From Cryptomeria japonica (taxonomy: Eukaryota; Streptophyta; Pinopsida; Cupressales; Cupressaceae), in the NCBI RefSeq assembly GCF_030272615.1, contig NC_081412.1, positions 542,770,335 to 542,834,334 on the forward strand: a stretch of DNA of 64,000 bases. The letters run 5' to 3'. The number at the start of each line of letters is the position of its first letter. Within the stretch, counting starts at the first letter, position 1. Below the pieces are notes generated by a model. The model did not search any database. It saw only the letters and a program-made list of their open reading frames with translations, and had not been told where the DNA came from. Both the position numbers and the translations under genes were made by a program. This document shows, piece by piece, positions 48,109-58,950 of the stretch.

Positions 48109-48846
48109 GTATTGATAACTCTCTTTGAAGGTTTATGGACAACTCTTCCTTGTTCCATAATGTGGGAACTATGGAAGGAGAGAAATAGATGTCTCTTTAA
48201 GAATGAAAAACTAGAGGTTCCTAGAATCATTAACAGGATAGAATCAGCTATCACTGAGCTCATGAACAACTGGCTGTCATCAGGCACATTGAAGAATGCC
48301 TCTATCATTTATTGGGATGAAAAGATGAAAAAAAGTTGGGAAGGCTTATCCTTTCCTCCCTTTGTAGGAGATGGTCCTATTGCAAGTCTTCGATCAAGGG
48401 ACACATGCAGATGGCAGCCCCTAGGTGAAGGTTGGGTAAAGATAAACTTTGATGGGGCTTCCCGTGGCAATCTAGGGCAAGAAGGGATTGGATGTGCTGT
48501 TCATAATTGGGAAGGCAAAGAATTAGCAACCCTTGCCTCTCCGGTTGGCATCAATACCAACAACTGGGCGAAACTTATGGCCTTGGTGGAGGGTTTGCAT
48601 TTATGTAGGAAACTAGGAGTTAAGAACTTGGATATTGAAGGAGATTCAGCTATAATTGTCAATGCTGCGAGGAAAGGTAGTATGCCTAGTTGGAGACTAA
48701 ACACTTTTCTATCAAAAGCTCTTGACTTATGCAGAGATTTTGACAGGTTCACAGTCAATCATATTTATAGGGAATACAATAAAAGAGCGGATGAGTTGGC
48801 CAACATGGGAGCCGATGGCATCAAACTCCTATCTGTGCCACATTAA
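48109..48846 (+). pseudogene. LINE ORF2 C-terminus with RNase H, 5'-truncated
   Basis: Open frame from 48112 to 48846 (244 codons). It starts in the W-x-L-W-K-E-R-N-R stretch that precedes RNase H in plant LINEs. The RNase H domain covers codons about 105-240: K-I-N-F-D-G-A (first Asp, near 48437-48460), E-G-D-S near 48640, and R-A-D-E-L-A near 48785-48802. In the second catalytic block, N-x-A-E in the family, the Glu is Lys (N-W-A-K, about 48562-48573). Endonuclease and RT are absent. The first ATG is not a real start. Unusually free of stops compared with the other LINEs here. Confidence 0.8.
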
Positions 48847-49569
48847 GGAAACCCCCTCTTATGTTTTCATGTCCTAAGTGTTCATTAGCATGATTCTCCT
48901 CTCATCCCCTTATGTTTCTCTTACCCTGACTCTATTTTAACCCCCTTATTTACACCTCTCCTTGCCTCCTGTATATATGTATAAATACTCAGACAAACAT
49001 TTAGTTTAAATATGCCCATATATCTGATCTCCCAGACTTTAACTCAGGTAGTTAGGCTCAATCCATGGTCTGATATATATCATTAAAACACAAATCTCAA
49101 TCATATATTTTTTATACTTATCTGGGAACTTTCATTATCAGACCCGCACCTTGATTCAGACATCCATCCTCATATTCAGCCTCACACCTGCATATATATA
49201 TATATTCTTATTAGTCTCTTGGAAGTTTACTGATCTTTTATCCTTGAATATCGGCTTAAATCCTTATTTTATCCTTCTCTTCATTTATCTGAATGTATAT
49301 ATGCCTTTACTCATTTTCATAATTTCTTAGAGTCTTACTTCTAAGTATATATACATATTTTTTCTAGGTATATTTTCTCTTCCTCTCCATAGATATATTC
49401 ATAGGTTTTAAATTTATAACTAGATATTTAGTTATATTTATTTATGTATATATATATATATACATATATATACCTACATATATATACCTACATATATATA
49501 TATATATAGTTTTTCTCCTTTTATTTATACTTATATATATTTACATATATATACTCTTATATATATATA
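48847..49569. other. AT-rich tail and TA microsatellite
   Basis: Pyrimidine-rich then AT-rich sequence, with (TA)n runs at about 49194-49206 and 49440-49569. It may be the 3' untranslated part of the LINE fragment; no poly(A) is clear. The TA run is the target of the minus-strand copia. Confidence 0.6.
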
Positions 49570-51074
49570 TGATAACTCAATGATGAACAGTGAGTACCAA
49601 ACCGGTACTGAGAGGGGGGGGGTGAATCAGTACAGGCACAAAAAACTTTTCCTGAACTGGTTTGATTGCAGACTATAAACTACTGGCAATCCCTAACACC
49701 GGTCCGAACCAGATTACTACCGGTTAAACACAGTGCAACTGTGAAAGACATGAACTGGTCAATCTTCTTAGCTTTCCATACAACCTACTCCCTCATTTCC
49801 ACTTTGTCCTGATGCATAAACATATAATCTATCATCAAAGATACAATGATTTACCACTAAACAAGAAATAACAAAACATCACATGAAAGAGGCATCACAC
49901 ATGACACACATATTTTTTCACGTGGAAACCCAATTGGGAATAACCATGGTGGGGATGAATACCCACAAGCTATTTTTGAACTCTTTAGAAGTCCACTTTG
50001 TTAGGAGCCAGGTCCGGTTAAAGACTATTACATTAGGTTCTGTTAGGAATTGATCTTGTTAGGGATCATCCGGTTAAGGGATGGCTAGAATACCCGGTTA
50101 AGGGTTAAACCTTGTTAGAGTTTACCTTGTTAGAGGATTTTATGAACTCAATGACTTTGAGTCACCCTGTTAAAGGATTTACAACAAGCTAGTTAAAGCT
50201 ACCCTATTAAGGGATTTTCCAACTGTTGAAGTGGTTAGAGATCAACAGGTATCACAATGATCTAGTAATAGCACTCAATGCCAATGCAGATCCGCTTTAG
50301 TTCATTCCTTCTACACACACACTATGCAAGTATCAATCCTCTCAACTGGTCTGGCAAGAATCACGTATCTCTACACATAGATACACACACAACATTTGCC
50401 AACAACCTCTATATGAAACACCACATTGACCTTGTAGGAAACAGATAGGTCGGTAGCATAAACCCTAAACCCTAAACCCTAAACACTTAGGTTGAGAAAT
50501 TTATTCGGTTCAATCCTGACCATTGAATAGTTTGCATTTGAATATAATGGTCTTGAACAGATCTCAAGACATTCTCCATTGTTTGTTCTTCATCGCTTCT
50601 TGGAGGCGATAACCCATCACGCGTTCTCCACCGTTTGCAGAGACTTCGCAAATTCCCGAGGTAGATAGGGTCAATCTCCTTCATGCAAGATCCTTCACGC
50701 ACACAAGGCTGACATGACAACACGATCTAACCTCCATTACAATGCTCACTTCAACCAGAAACCCTTAGACTGAGACTACCAACCGGTAGTCATGCCATAT
50801 GAACCCTTGATACAAAATATTCCTTATAACGGTTCTCATTCCGACATACCAGGTCCGGTTTACAACATCATATCGGTTCTATTATTCTCTTTGCGACATG
50901 CTAGTTCACTTGGACAAGCATACTGCTTCACTTTTTAACATATGTCAGTTCACAACATCATACCAGTTCTCTTTGTCAATTGCTTAACTTCAATATACTG
51001 GTTCACTCAACATATTGACATCAATGACAACATATAGTATCAACATGTCATCATGCTCTGTACATATGCAAATA
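49570..51074 (-). repeat. 3' LTR of copia C
   Basis: 1,505 bp. On the minus strand it starts TATTTGCATATG (TG changed to TA) and ends GAGTTATCA. It includes three CCCTAAA telomere-type repeats at 50461-50484 and a G-run near 49612-49621. Differences from the other LTR in the first 200 bp are all transitions. Confidence 0.9.
50461..50484. repeat. Telomere-type CCCTAAA repeat inside LTR
   Basis: Three CCCTAAA units here; the other LTR has two (56369-56386). CCCTAAA is the usual plant telomere unit. Confidence 0.9.
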
Positions 51075-51087
51075 ATCTCCCCCTTTG
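51075..51087 (-). other. Polypurine tract of copia C
   Basis: Minus strand reads CAAAGGGGGAGAT directly before the 3' LTR; the plus-strand DNA primer site. Confidence 0.85.
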
Positions 51088-51319
51088 GCATTGATGGCAA
51101 TATACAAAGATATCTCTCTTTCTACATCACATCTTCTCCCTATTGTTGCAGATATCTTCTCCGCTTCACATCTTCTCCCCCTTTGATAACAATGCCAAAG
51201 TGGAGGCACAAGCTGCCTTGTTCCACTATGCTCCTCCTCCTAAGGAGCAGCATCCTGTAACACATCAATCCTGAAATGATATATCAATGGAAGACCTGAC
51301 TGATATGGAGCATAGAATT

Positions 51320-52900
51320 TTAATTTACCTCTTGAAGGGGTAGCACCCCTAATTCACCTCTCAGATAGGTAAAGGTAACCTTCGGTAGAGGCTTGGTGAA
51401 TATGTCTGCTAACTGCTCCTTACTGGAGACATGTTCCAATACCACCTCTTTGTTCTGAACCTTTTCCCTCAAGAAATGATACTTGATTTCAAAGTGATTG
51501 GTTCTAGCATGTAAAACTAGATTCTTGGAAATGTTAGTTGCACTTGTATTGTCACAGAATATACTTACCGGTTCAGATACATGAACTTTGAAACCATTCA
51601 ATACATGCTTCATCCAAATAGTCTAGGTGCAGTTCATAAAAGTTGCAACATACTCCACTTCTATTGTAGATGGAGAGATACAAATCTGCTTTTTACTCAT
51701 CCATGAGACCAGTCTACCGCTGAGAAAGAATGCACCACTGGTTGTGCTCTTCCGGTCATCTACATTACCAGTCCAATCAGCATCTGTGAACACTTTCAGG
51801 TTGAAATCATTATTGTATGGATACCATAATCCATAGTCAATAGTTCCCTTCAGATATCTAAGAATCCACTTGACTACTACCAGGTGAGATTCTCTTGGGC
51901 TTATTTGAATCCGAGCGGTAATACCCACTGCATGTGCAATGTCCACTCTGCTATGCACTACATAATGCAACTTACCAATCATTGATCGGTATTCCTTCTC
52001 ATTTACCAATGTTGAGTCATCTTCTTTTGATAGTTTACAACCAGTCACCATTGGTGTACCAACCGGTTTACTATCTTCCATGCCAAAGGTCTTCAACACC
52101 TCTTTGACATACTTGGACTGAGTAATAAAGATTCCATTTTTCATTTGCTCAATCTGCAGTCCAATGAAGAACTTAATCTCCCCTATGAGTGACATTTCAA
52201 ACTCCTTTTTCATCTTATCTGCAAAGTCATGACTCATCTTGTCATCTCCACCAAAGATTATCTCAACAAATACTTCACAGATCAGAATCTGATCTCCTTA
52301 TGATTTCAAGTAGATATTGCTATCTTCACTTGTTCTTTCAAATCCAATCTTCATAAGATGGGAATGCAAGTGTTCATACCATGCTCTTGGTGCCTGCTTT
52401 AGTCCATATAAGGCTTTATGTAGCCTACACACCATGTCACTATCTTTAGATAGGGCAAACCCATCTGGTTGCTCTATATACACCTCCTCTTCAAGTATTC
52501 CATTTAAAAATGCAGATTTTACATTCATTTGGTATACCTTGAATCCTTTAAAAGTTACATATGCAAGAAGCATACAAACTTCTTCCAATCTTGCTACTGG
52601 AGCAAAGGTTTCTCCATAGTCTTATCCTTCTTCTTGGGCATATCCTTTACATACTAGTCTGGCTTTGTTCCTTACCACTGTGCCATCCTCATTTAGCTTA
52701 TTTCTGAAAACCAATTTGGTTCCAATGACATTTTTATGCTCCGGTTTGGGTACCAAAGACAATGTACCATTCTTTTCTATCTGGTCAAGTTCCTCCTCCA
52801 TTGCCTCGATCCAGTCTTCATCTTTATGTGCCTCTTTGAATGATTTAGGCTCAAATTTAGAGATCATACATGAGCTTTCTCTGACCTTCCTTCTTGTAAG
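51320..52900 (-). pseudogene. pol: RT and RNase H of copia C
   Basis: On the minus strand, RT starts near 52867 (frame stop near 52620), continues at 52588-52298 with [10 protein letters not shown] near 52400, and at 52237-51623. The catalytic F-V-D-D block (52259-52270) reads F-V-E-I: compared with A and B, three bases are gone and both Asp are replaced by a single Glu. RNase H follows with A-D-W-T-G near 51785 and C-D-N-T near 51550; the end is L-A-D-I-F-T-K-P-L near 51400 and the stop just below 51323. Confidence 0.9.
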
Positions 52901-52927
52901 AATTCCTGCATCTTTGTCTCCTATGAT

Positions 52928-54345
52928 CTACTTTGGATCATGATTGAGTTTGACATACCTAGGTATGTTCTTAACAACCGCCTCTTTCTTTTCTTCATCA
53001 TCCTCATCTTCATCAGCATCAACATCTACTGGTGTAGGAGTACAATAACTGGTACTGGGCTGATTTGCAACCGGTTCCCAGAAAGTTAGTACCAGTTCAT
53101 CTCCTTCTTGCTTACTGTCGATTCCCTCCAATTTCTCAGAGTTTTCATCAACCCTAACATTGATGCTTTCAACGATTCTTTGAGTCCTATTATTGAAACA
53201 TTTGAGAGATTTGCTTTTTGTGGAATATCCTAGGAATATCCCTTCATCACATTTTGCATCGAACTTGCTCTGATGTTTGCTCCTCTTGATATATCATTTT
53301 CTACCAAATACTCTAAAGTAGCTTACCACAGGTGTCTTACCAGTCTAGTGCTCATAAGGAGTCTTATCCTTTCCTTTCTTGATGAGTACCCAATTCATTG
53401 TGTAGATTGCAGTGCTCACTGCTTCTCTCCAAAAGGTGTGAGCGACCTTTCCTTGGATCAACATAGTTCTAGCCGCTTCAACCACAGTCCAGTTGTTTCT
53501 CTCTGCTAGGCCATTCTGCTGTGGAGTCCGGGGGGTAGACAATTGCCTCTTGATGTCATTTTCTTCACAATATTTGTTGAATTCACTAGAAGTGAATTCC
53601 CCTCCTTGATCAGTTCTAAGGCATTTTATTCTTCTACCACTTTCCTTTTCTACCAGTGCTCTGAAAGCTTTGAACTTTCCAAATGCTTTAGACTTGTCCT
53701 TCAAGAACGTGGCCCACATCATTCTTGAGAAATCATCTGTAAGAATCATAAAATACCTATCTCCCTGCACACTCCTAGTTTTTATAGGACCACACAAATC
53801 AGTATGCACAAGATCAAGTAAGTTGTGAGCAGTGAAAGATTTACCTTTGAAGGTTGAGGAAGACATTTTTCCCAGTTGACATTCTTTGCACAAAGGATTT
53901 TCCGGTTTTCTCAGCATTGACAGTCCTCTATCTACCTTGATCTTGCTGACCTTTACTATGTTATCAAAGTTTACATGGTAGAGTCTCCTATACCATATCT
54001 AGCTATCATCAAACTTATCCATAAGACATGTACTTATATTTGCATTCAGTTGAAATAAGTTACCTTTGGTCTGCATACTGGTGGCCATCAGTTCACTCCA
54101 TTCTTTCCTTTGATTTTGCACACTCCGTTTTTGAATTCTAGAGTGAGTCCAATGTCATTCAGCTAGGAAACACTCAATAGATTGTATCTAAGACCTTCCA
54201 CCCAATACACATTGTCAACACTTCTCTTTCCATTTACAAAGATGGACCCTCTACCTTTGACCATACATGGTGCATCATTACCAAAATGAACCACACTACC
54301 ATCATACTCTTCCAGAGATATAAACTTGCTCTGGTCACCATTCAT
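52928..54345 (-). pseudogene. Integrase region of copia C
   Basis: Minus strand. A gag-pre-integrase part (54345-54163) is followed by a broken stretch, then integrase open from 53917 to 53345: C-K-E-C at about 53890, and the triad H-T-D-L-C-G (about 53810), T-D-Q-G-G-E (about 53615), N-G-L-A-E-R (about 53510), all kept. The acidic linker at 53131-52928 leads to RT. Stops near 53343, 54000 and 54163 interrupt it. Integrase would join the cDNA to host DNA. Confidence 0.88.
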
Positions 54346-55409
54346 ATGGTGAGAACAACCACTGTCAATAATCCACTCATTGGAATTATCAAAGCAGAGA
54401 CAAGAGCCTTCTTGTCTGACACATCCTCCTTGATTGCAACAAACACAATATCTTCATTTTCTTCATCTTCTGATTCCTCATCTATGGCACCTTCATCAAC
54501 TATTGCAAAATAGTTTCTTCGGTTTCCTCCTTTGAATTTATTTAACCTTTCTGATTTGTCCTTGTTGTCACCATTAGGATAGTTTATAGCAATGTGTCCT
54601 ATCCGGTTACAAGAGAAGCATTTCAAAGAAAGCTTACCTCTATATTTGCCGGTTCCCTTAGGAAGTCTCTTGGCAAGAAGATCTTCAAATTCCATCAGAA
54701 TCTCCTTATCATCCATTTCTTTGCTTTGTCTTGGTTCACAGCTAGTGCTTGCTTCTTTTCATTTTCTAGATGGTGTAGCAGATGCTCTAAAAGCTGATTC
54801 AGTCTTCTGAACACTACCATCAAAACTATTTATCTCATAGGATATTAATTTTGCAATGATGGAGTCTAGGGATACCTTAGTCTTGTCTATTGATCTCAAC
54901 TCCTGAATAGCAGCAACCCTTATTGCATAGACCGATAATAAGGACCTCAGGACTTTACTAATAATAGTAGAACCTTCCATTTTCCCTCCTGCACTCTTGA
55001 TGTCTCCAACAATAGTCTTGATTCTTATTCCATATTGTTGAATGGTCTCACCTTTAAACATCTACATGTCTTAAAAATTCCCTCTAAGGCTTTCATCCTT
55101 AGCTTGTTTTACATGCTCATCACCGCCATAGATATTCTCAAGAGTATCCCATACTTCTTTGGGATTTTCTTTATCCCAGACATCGATAAACTCAATGTCA
55201 GATAAGCTGCTGATTAGGGCTTCCATGACTTGCCCATTCTCCTAGATCTCTCTCTTTTGATCATCGGTGAGGGTACCAGTAGGAATAGCATAGGCATTTT
55301 CAATATATCTCCAGTGCTGAGCACCCATGCTTCTGATGTATATCTTCATTCTATCTTTCCATATTTTAAAATTGTCTCTGTTGAACTTTGGACCTTCCCT
55401 CTTCATCAT
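54346..55409 (-). pseudogene. gag: gag and protease start of copia C
   Basis: The start ATG is at 55409 on the minus strand, 60-70 bases past the PBS, with the usual W-K-D-R-M near the N-terminus. Gag domain 55360-54760; stops near 55065-55075 and a frame change near 54755. Zinc knuckle near 54625-54585 reads C-X2-C-X4-H-X4-Y: last Cys lost. The protease motif D-S-G-C-S-H-H-M near 54345-54370 is intact but lies one frame away from the knuckle ORF (shift near 54380-54400). Confidence 0.85.
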
Positions 55410-55465
55410 TACAATAGGATCTTTCCCTCAAGAGGTTAAGCTTACAACATAGAGGACCTAGAGGG

Positions 55466-55480
55466 TGCTCTGATACCAAT
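55466..55480 (-). other. PBS of copia C
   Basis: Minus strand ATTGGTATCAGAGCA, standard tRNA-iMet complement directly next to the 5' LTR. Confidence 0.9.
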
Positions 55481-56976
55481 TGATAACTCAATGATGAACA
55501 ATGAGCACCAAACCGGTACTGAGAGGGGGGGGGTGAATCAGTACAGGCACAAAAACTTTTCCTGAACCGGTTTGATTGCAGACTGTAAACTATTGGCAAT
55601 CCCTAACACTGGTTCGAACCAGATTACTACCGGTTGAACACAGTGCAACCGTGAAAGACATGAACCGGCCAATCTTCTTAGCTTTCCATACAACCTACTC
55701 CCTCATTTCCACTTTGTCCTTATGCATAAACAAATAATCTATCATTAGAGATACAATGATTTAACACTAAACAAAAAATAACAAAACATCACATGAAAGA
55801 GGCATCACAAATGATACACATATTTTTCATGGGGAAACCCAACTAGGAAAAACCACAGTGGGGATGAATACCCACAAGCTATTTTTGAACTCTTTAGAAG
55901 TCTGCTCTGTTAGGAGCTAGGTCTGGTTAAAGACTATTACATTAGGTTCTATTAGGAACTGATCTTGTTAGGGATCACCCGGTTAAGAGATGGCTAGAAT
56001 ACCCGGTTAAGGGTTAAACCCTATTAGAGGTTACCTTGTTAGAGGATTTTATGAACTCAATGACTTTGAGTCACCCTGTTAAAGGATTTACAACAAGCTG
56101 GTTAAAGCTACTCTGTTAAGGGATTTTCTAACTATTGAAGTGGTTAGAGATCAACAGGTATCACAATGATATAGTAATAGCACTCAAAGCCAATGCAGAT
56201 CCACTTTAGTTACTTCCTTCTACACACACACTATGCAGGTATCAATCCTCTCAACTGGTCTGGCAAGAATCACATATCTCTACACATAGATACACACACA
56301 ACATTTTCCAACAACCTCAGCATGAAACACCACATCGACCTTATAAGAAACAGATAGGTCGATAGCATAAACCCTAAACCCTAAACACTTAGGTTGAGAA
56401 ATTTAGTTAGTTCAATCCTGACCATTGAACACTTTGTATTTGAATACAACAGTCTTGAATAGATCTCAAGACATTCTCCATCGTTTGTTCTTCACTGCTT
56501 CTTGGAGGTGATAACCCATCATGCATTCTCCACCGTTTGCAGAGACTTTGCACATTCCTGAGGTAGATAGGATCAATCTCCTTCATGCAAGATCCTTCAC
56601 ATGCACAAGGCTGACGTGGTGACATGATATGACCTCCATTACAATGCTCACTTCAACCGGAAACCCTGAGACTAAGACTACCAACCAGTAGTCATGCCAT
56701 ATGAACCCTTGATACAAAATATTCCATATACCAGTTCTCGTTCCGACATACTGGTTCTAGTTCACAACATCATATCGATTCTCTTTTTCTCTTTGCAACA
56801 TACAGGTTCACTTGGACAAGCATATCACTTCGCTTTTTCACATATGCCAGTTCACAACATCATATCGATTCTCTTTGTCAGTTGCTTGACTTCAATATAC
56901 CGGTTCACTCAGCATATTGACATCAATGAAAACATACAGTATTAACATGTCATCATGCTTTGTACATATGCCAACA
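55481..56976 (-). repeat. 5' LTR of copia C
   Basis: 1,496 bp. On the minus strand it starts TGTTGGCATATG at 56976 and ends GAGTTATCA at 55481. Matches 49570-51074. Confidence 0.92.
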
Positions 56977-57580
56977 ATATAGCCATTTTTATTCTCTTAT
57001 TCAGATTTAGCCATCTAATGTTTTAGATGTTTTAGTATTTCTTCCTTATATTTGATCACTCCTAAATTTAGTGTTTTTAGTCCTGCTACTCCGCTAGGAT
57101 AAGCTTTAAGACTAGAAGGAGGCAATACCATACATTAATGAGCATAGGTATATAAACGTGCTGGCATATCTCGCTCCCAGATATATGTGATCATGGATAT
57201 ATAGGTATTATTATTTATGTAGATATTGTCTTCTTTTAGGACTAAAACTTACCTAGCTATCCTCATCTCTATTTTGCCTTTTTGGTCTCCTATATTTGGT
57301 GAGCCGCAACAAATGTGTGAGACGTAATGGTCGGACATCTCACACCAGCTCACTTCTCGATCAACTCATCCTGACGGCTCTTAGCATAGTCGAGGTGATG
57401 TTGCCTCTTTGATGTGATAGTTGAGGTACCCTTTTCCTGATGGTTTTAGGCGTTGGCAATAATGACCTTGATTCTTGAAGATTGCATTCTTGTAGTGTAT
57501 CATCATTATGATGCATTAAGAGGGCGAGTTATACTAGAATGCCAAGCTGGTCCTCTTTGTCATTCCTTAGTTAAGCTCTA
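56977..57580. other. Spacer after copia C
   Basis: AT-rich sequence, contiguous with 49569 before copia C inserted. A short inverted repeat GTGTGAGA/TCTCACAC lies near 57315-57347. No gene seen. Confidence 0.5.
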
Positions 57581-58234
57581 ATGGATACCACTCTCAGGCA
57601 TCTAGGGTTGAAATGCCAGATGACTTTCATAGGCGAGATCAAGGATGAGAGAATGAAAGGAATTCTTGTCCAACAAAACCCTTTGATCTCTGGAGCGGTA
57701 ATGAAATTTTTAGGGAATGAATTCATTATGAATGAAGATCGAACTAGAGAAAATTTGGACATTGCAGCTATATTTCTAGCCCTCGCAATGCACTTTGAGA
57801 AAGATAGGGATATAGTGGTTAAACTATGCAAGAGAGTCTTCATTAAAGATATCCTTAGTGAATTAGAGAGGGTAGTGATTAACATTGATGAGGAACTCAC
57901 AACTCTCAAACCTCGGGACTATGATACCCTTATCAGAATGAATAACCCAGTTCCACATTTTCCCATTCTGGAAAGTGACGACCCTGCGGCCTTTGAAACT
58001 CTTTGTCCAGTTAGAAGCCAAAATCTCCTTTTCCTCTTTAGGATTCTTCATGTTAAGAAACCTCCTCATGAGAAATGGTTGACTAACTATCTGGAGGTGG
58101 AGAATATCAGGGTTATCCCTGATAATGTACCTATCCCACACCCCCCTGCCGACTCTGCAGCTTCAAAGCTAGAAATCTCTAGCTCCAAGCCTTCCCACAG
58201 GCCAGGCAAGACAGGCTGGAGCTCCTCCGGATGA
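57581..58234 (+). CDS. Orphan ORF, 217 codons, function unknown
   Basis: Complete frame from the ATG at 57581 (in-frame stop just upstream, 57572-57574) to a TGA. I do not recognise it. It is mostly charged and probably helical in residues 1-110, has a Phe/Leu-rich patch near 145-155, and ends in a Pro/Ser-rich tail of about 40 residues. No signal peptide, membrane segment or metal motif. It lies between two insertions in otherwise AT-rich spacer. It could be a chance ORF, a host gene exon or an accessory ORF of an unknown repeat. An intact frame this long is notable in a region where nearly everything else is broken. Confidence 0.3.
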   Translation: MDTTLRHLGLKCQMTFIGEIKDERMKGILVQQNPLISGAVMKFLGNEFIMNEDRTRENLDIAAIFLALAMHFEKDRDIVVKLCKRVFIKDILSELERVVINIDEELTTLKPRDYDTLIRMNNPVPHFPILESDDPAAFETLCPVRSQNLLFLFRILHVKKPPHEKWLTNYLEVENIRVIPDNVPIPHPPADSAASKLEISSSKPSHRPGKTGWSSSG

Positions 58235-58950
58235 CATGTTTTGAGGTTTCTGTTGGGTTATCAAAGAACTTCTTTTATGTAGTTAGTAGTAACAAAACTT
58301 TTGATATGGACAATTTCACTTAGTTTATAAAACTTTGATAGATATGTCTCATAAATATGTTTATGCTCTGCTAATACTTTCTTGGTGATCTTTAGGCGGT
58401 ATAGCCTTGCTTTCGCTTCTTAGGATTGTTATATTTTGAACATATATAGACATAAAGCCATATATCCATATTTTATATAGATATATTTATATATGCTTAT
58501 ATATTTAAAAATGTCGATCTTTCAAATTTTTGTTTCAATGGTGTTTCTTCTTTGTTATTTCGAGCTTTTTCGGAGTAGGCTACCTTAGATGGCTCTTTTA
58601 TCATGTACATTTTTTTGGGCATGAGAGGATCTCTGTTTAATTCAAAATCTATTATGAATGATAGCCCATTGTGCTATCTATGCTAGAAGGACTAAAGATC
58701 CCTCTGGAAGGTTAGCAGCTTGGTCTCTACATTCGGGGATCTTTATGAGTAGTTTTGATCTTTCTTGATGTTATGTCTCTTGTTTTTAAGAAGTTTTCAG
58801 GCTATAATGTCTCTAGGATGCTTTAACTTAGCTTCATAATTTTGTTAAGTTGTGTTTATGCTTTGCTTCATCCTCTTCCTTGTGTATGATCGACCTCAGC
58901 CACCTTCAGGCTCTCTAGGCCTTCCATGGTCGCAATATATATATATATAT
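58235..58950. other. AT-rich spacer
   Basis: No gene seen. Ends in a short (AT)n run (58935-58950), the target of the minus-strand gag-only element; the last five bases TATAT may be its target duplication, but the other end is outside the window. Confidence 0.5.

Larger units (their letters stand above)
49570..56976 (-). mobile_element. Ty1-copia element C, near complete
   Basis: 7,407 bp with two LTRs (49570-51074 and 55481-56976), PBS, polypurine tract and the order gag, PR, IN, RT, RNase H on the minus strand. The 5-bp duplication ATATA is at 49565-49569 and 56977-56981. It is a different family from A/B by LTR sequence but related in the coding part. It is inactive: frame broken into many parts and the RT catalytic site damaged. 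Confidence 0.92.

Noticed and set aside
57315-57347. Short inverted repeat as possible terminator or transposon end
   Set aside because: Arms of only 8 bp, no partner and no flanking duplication.
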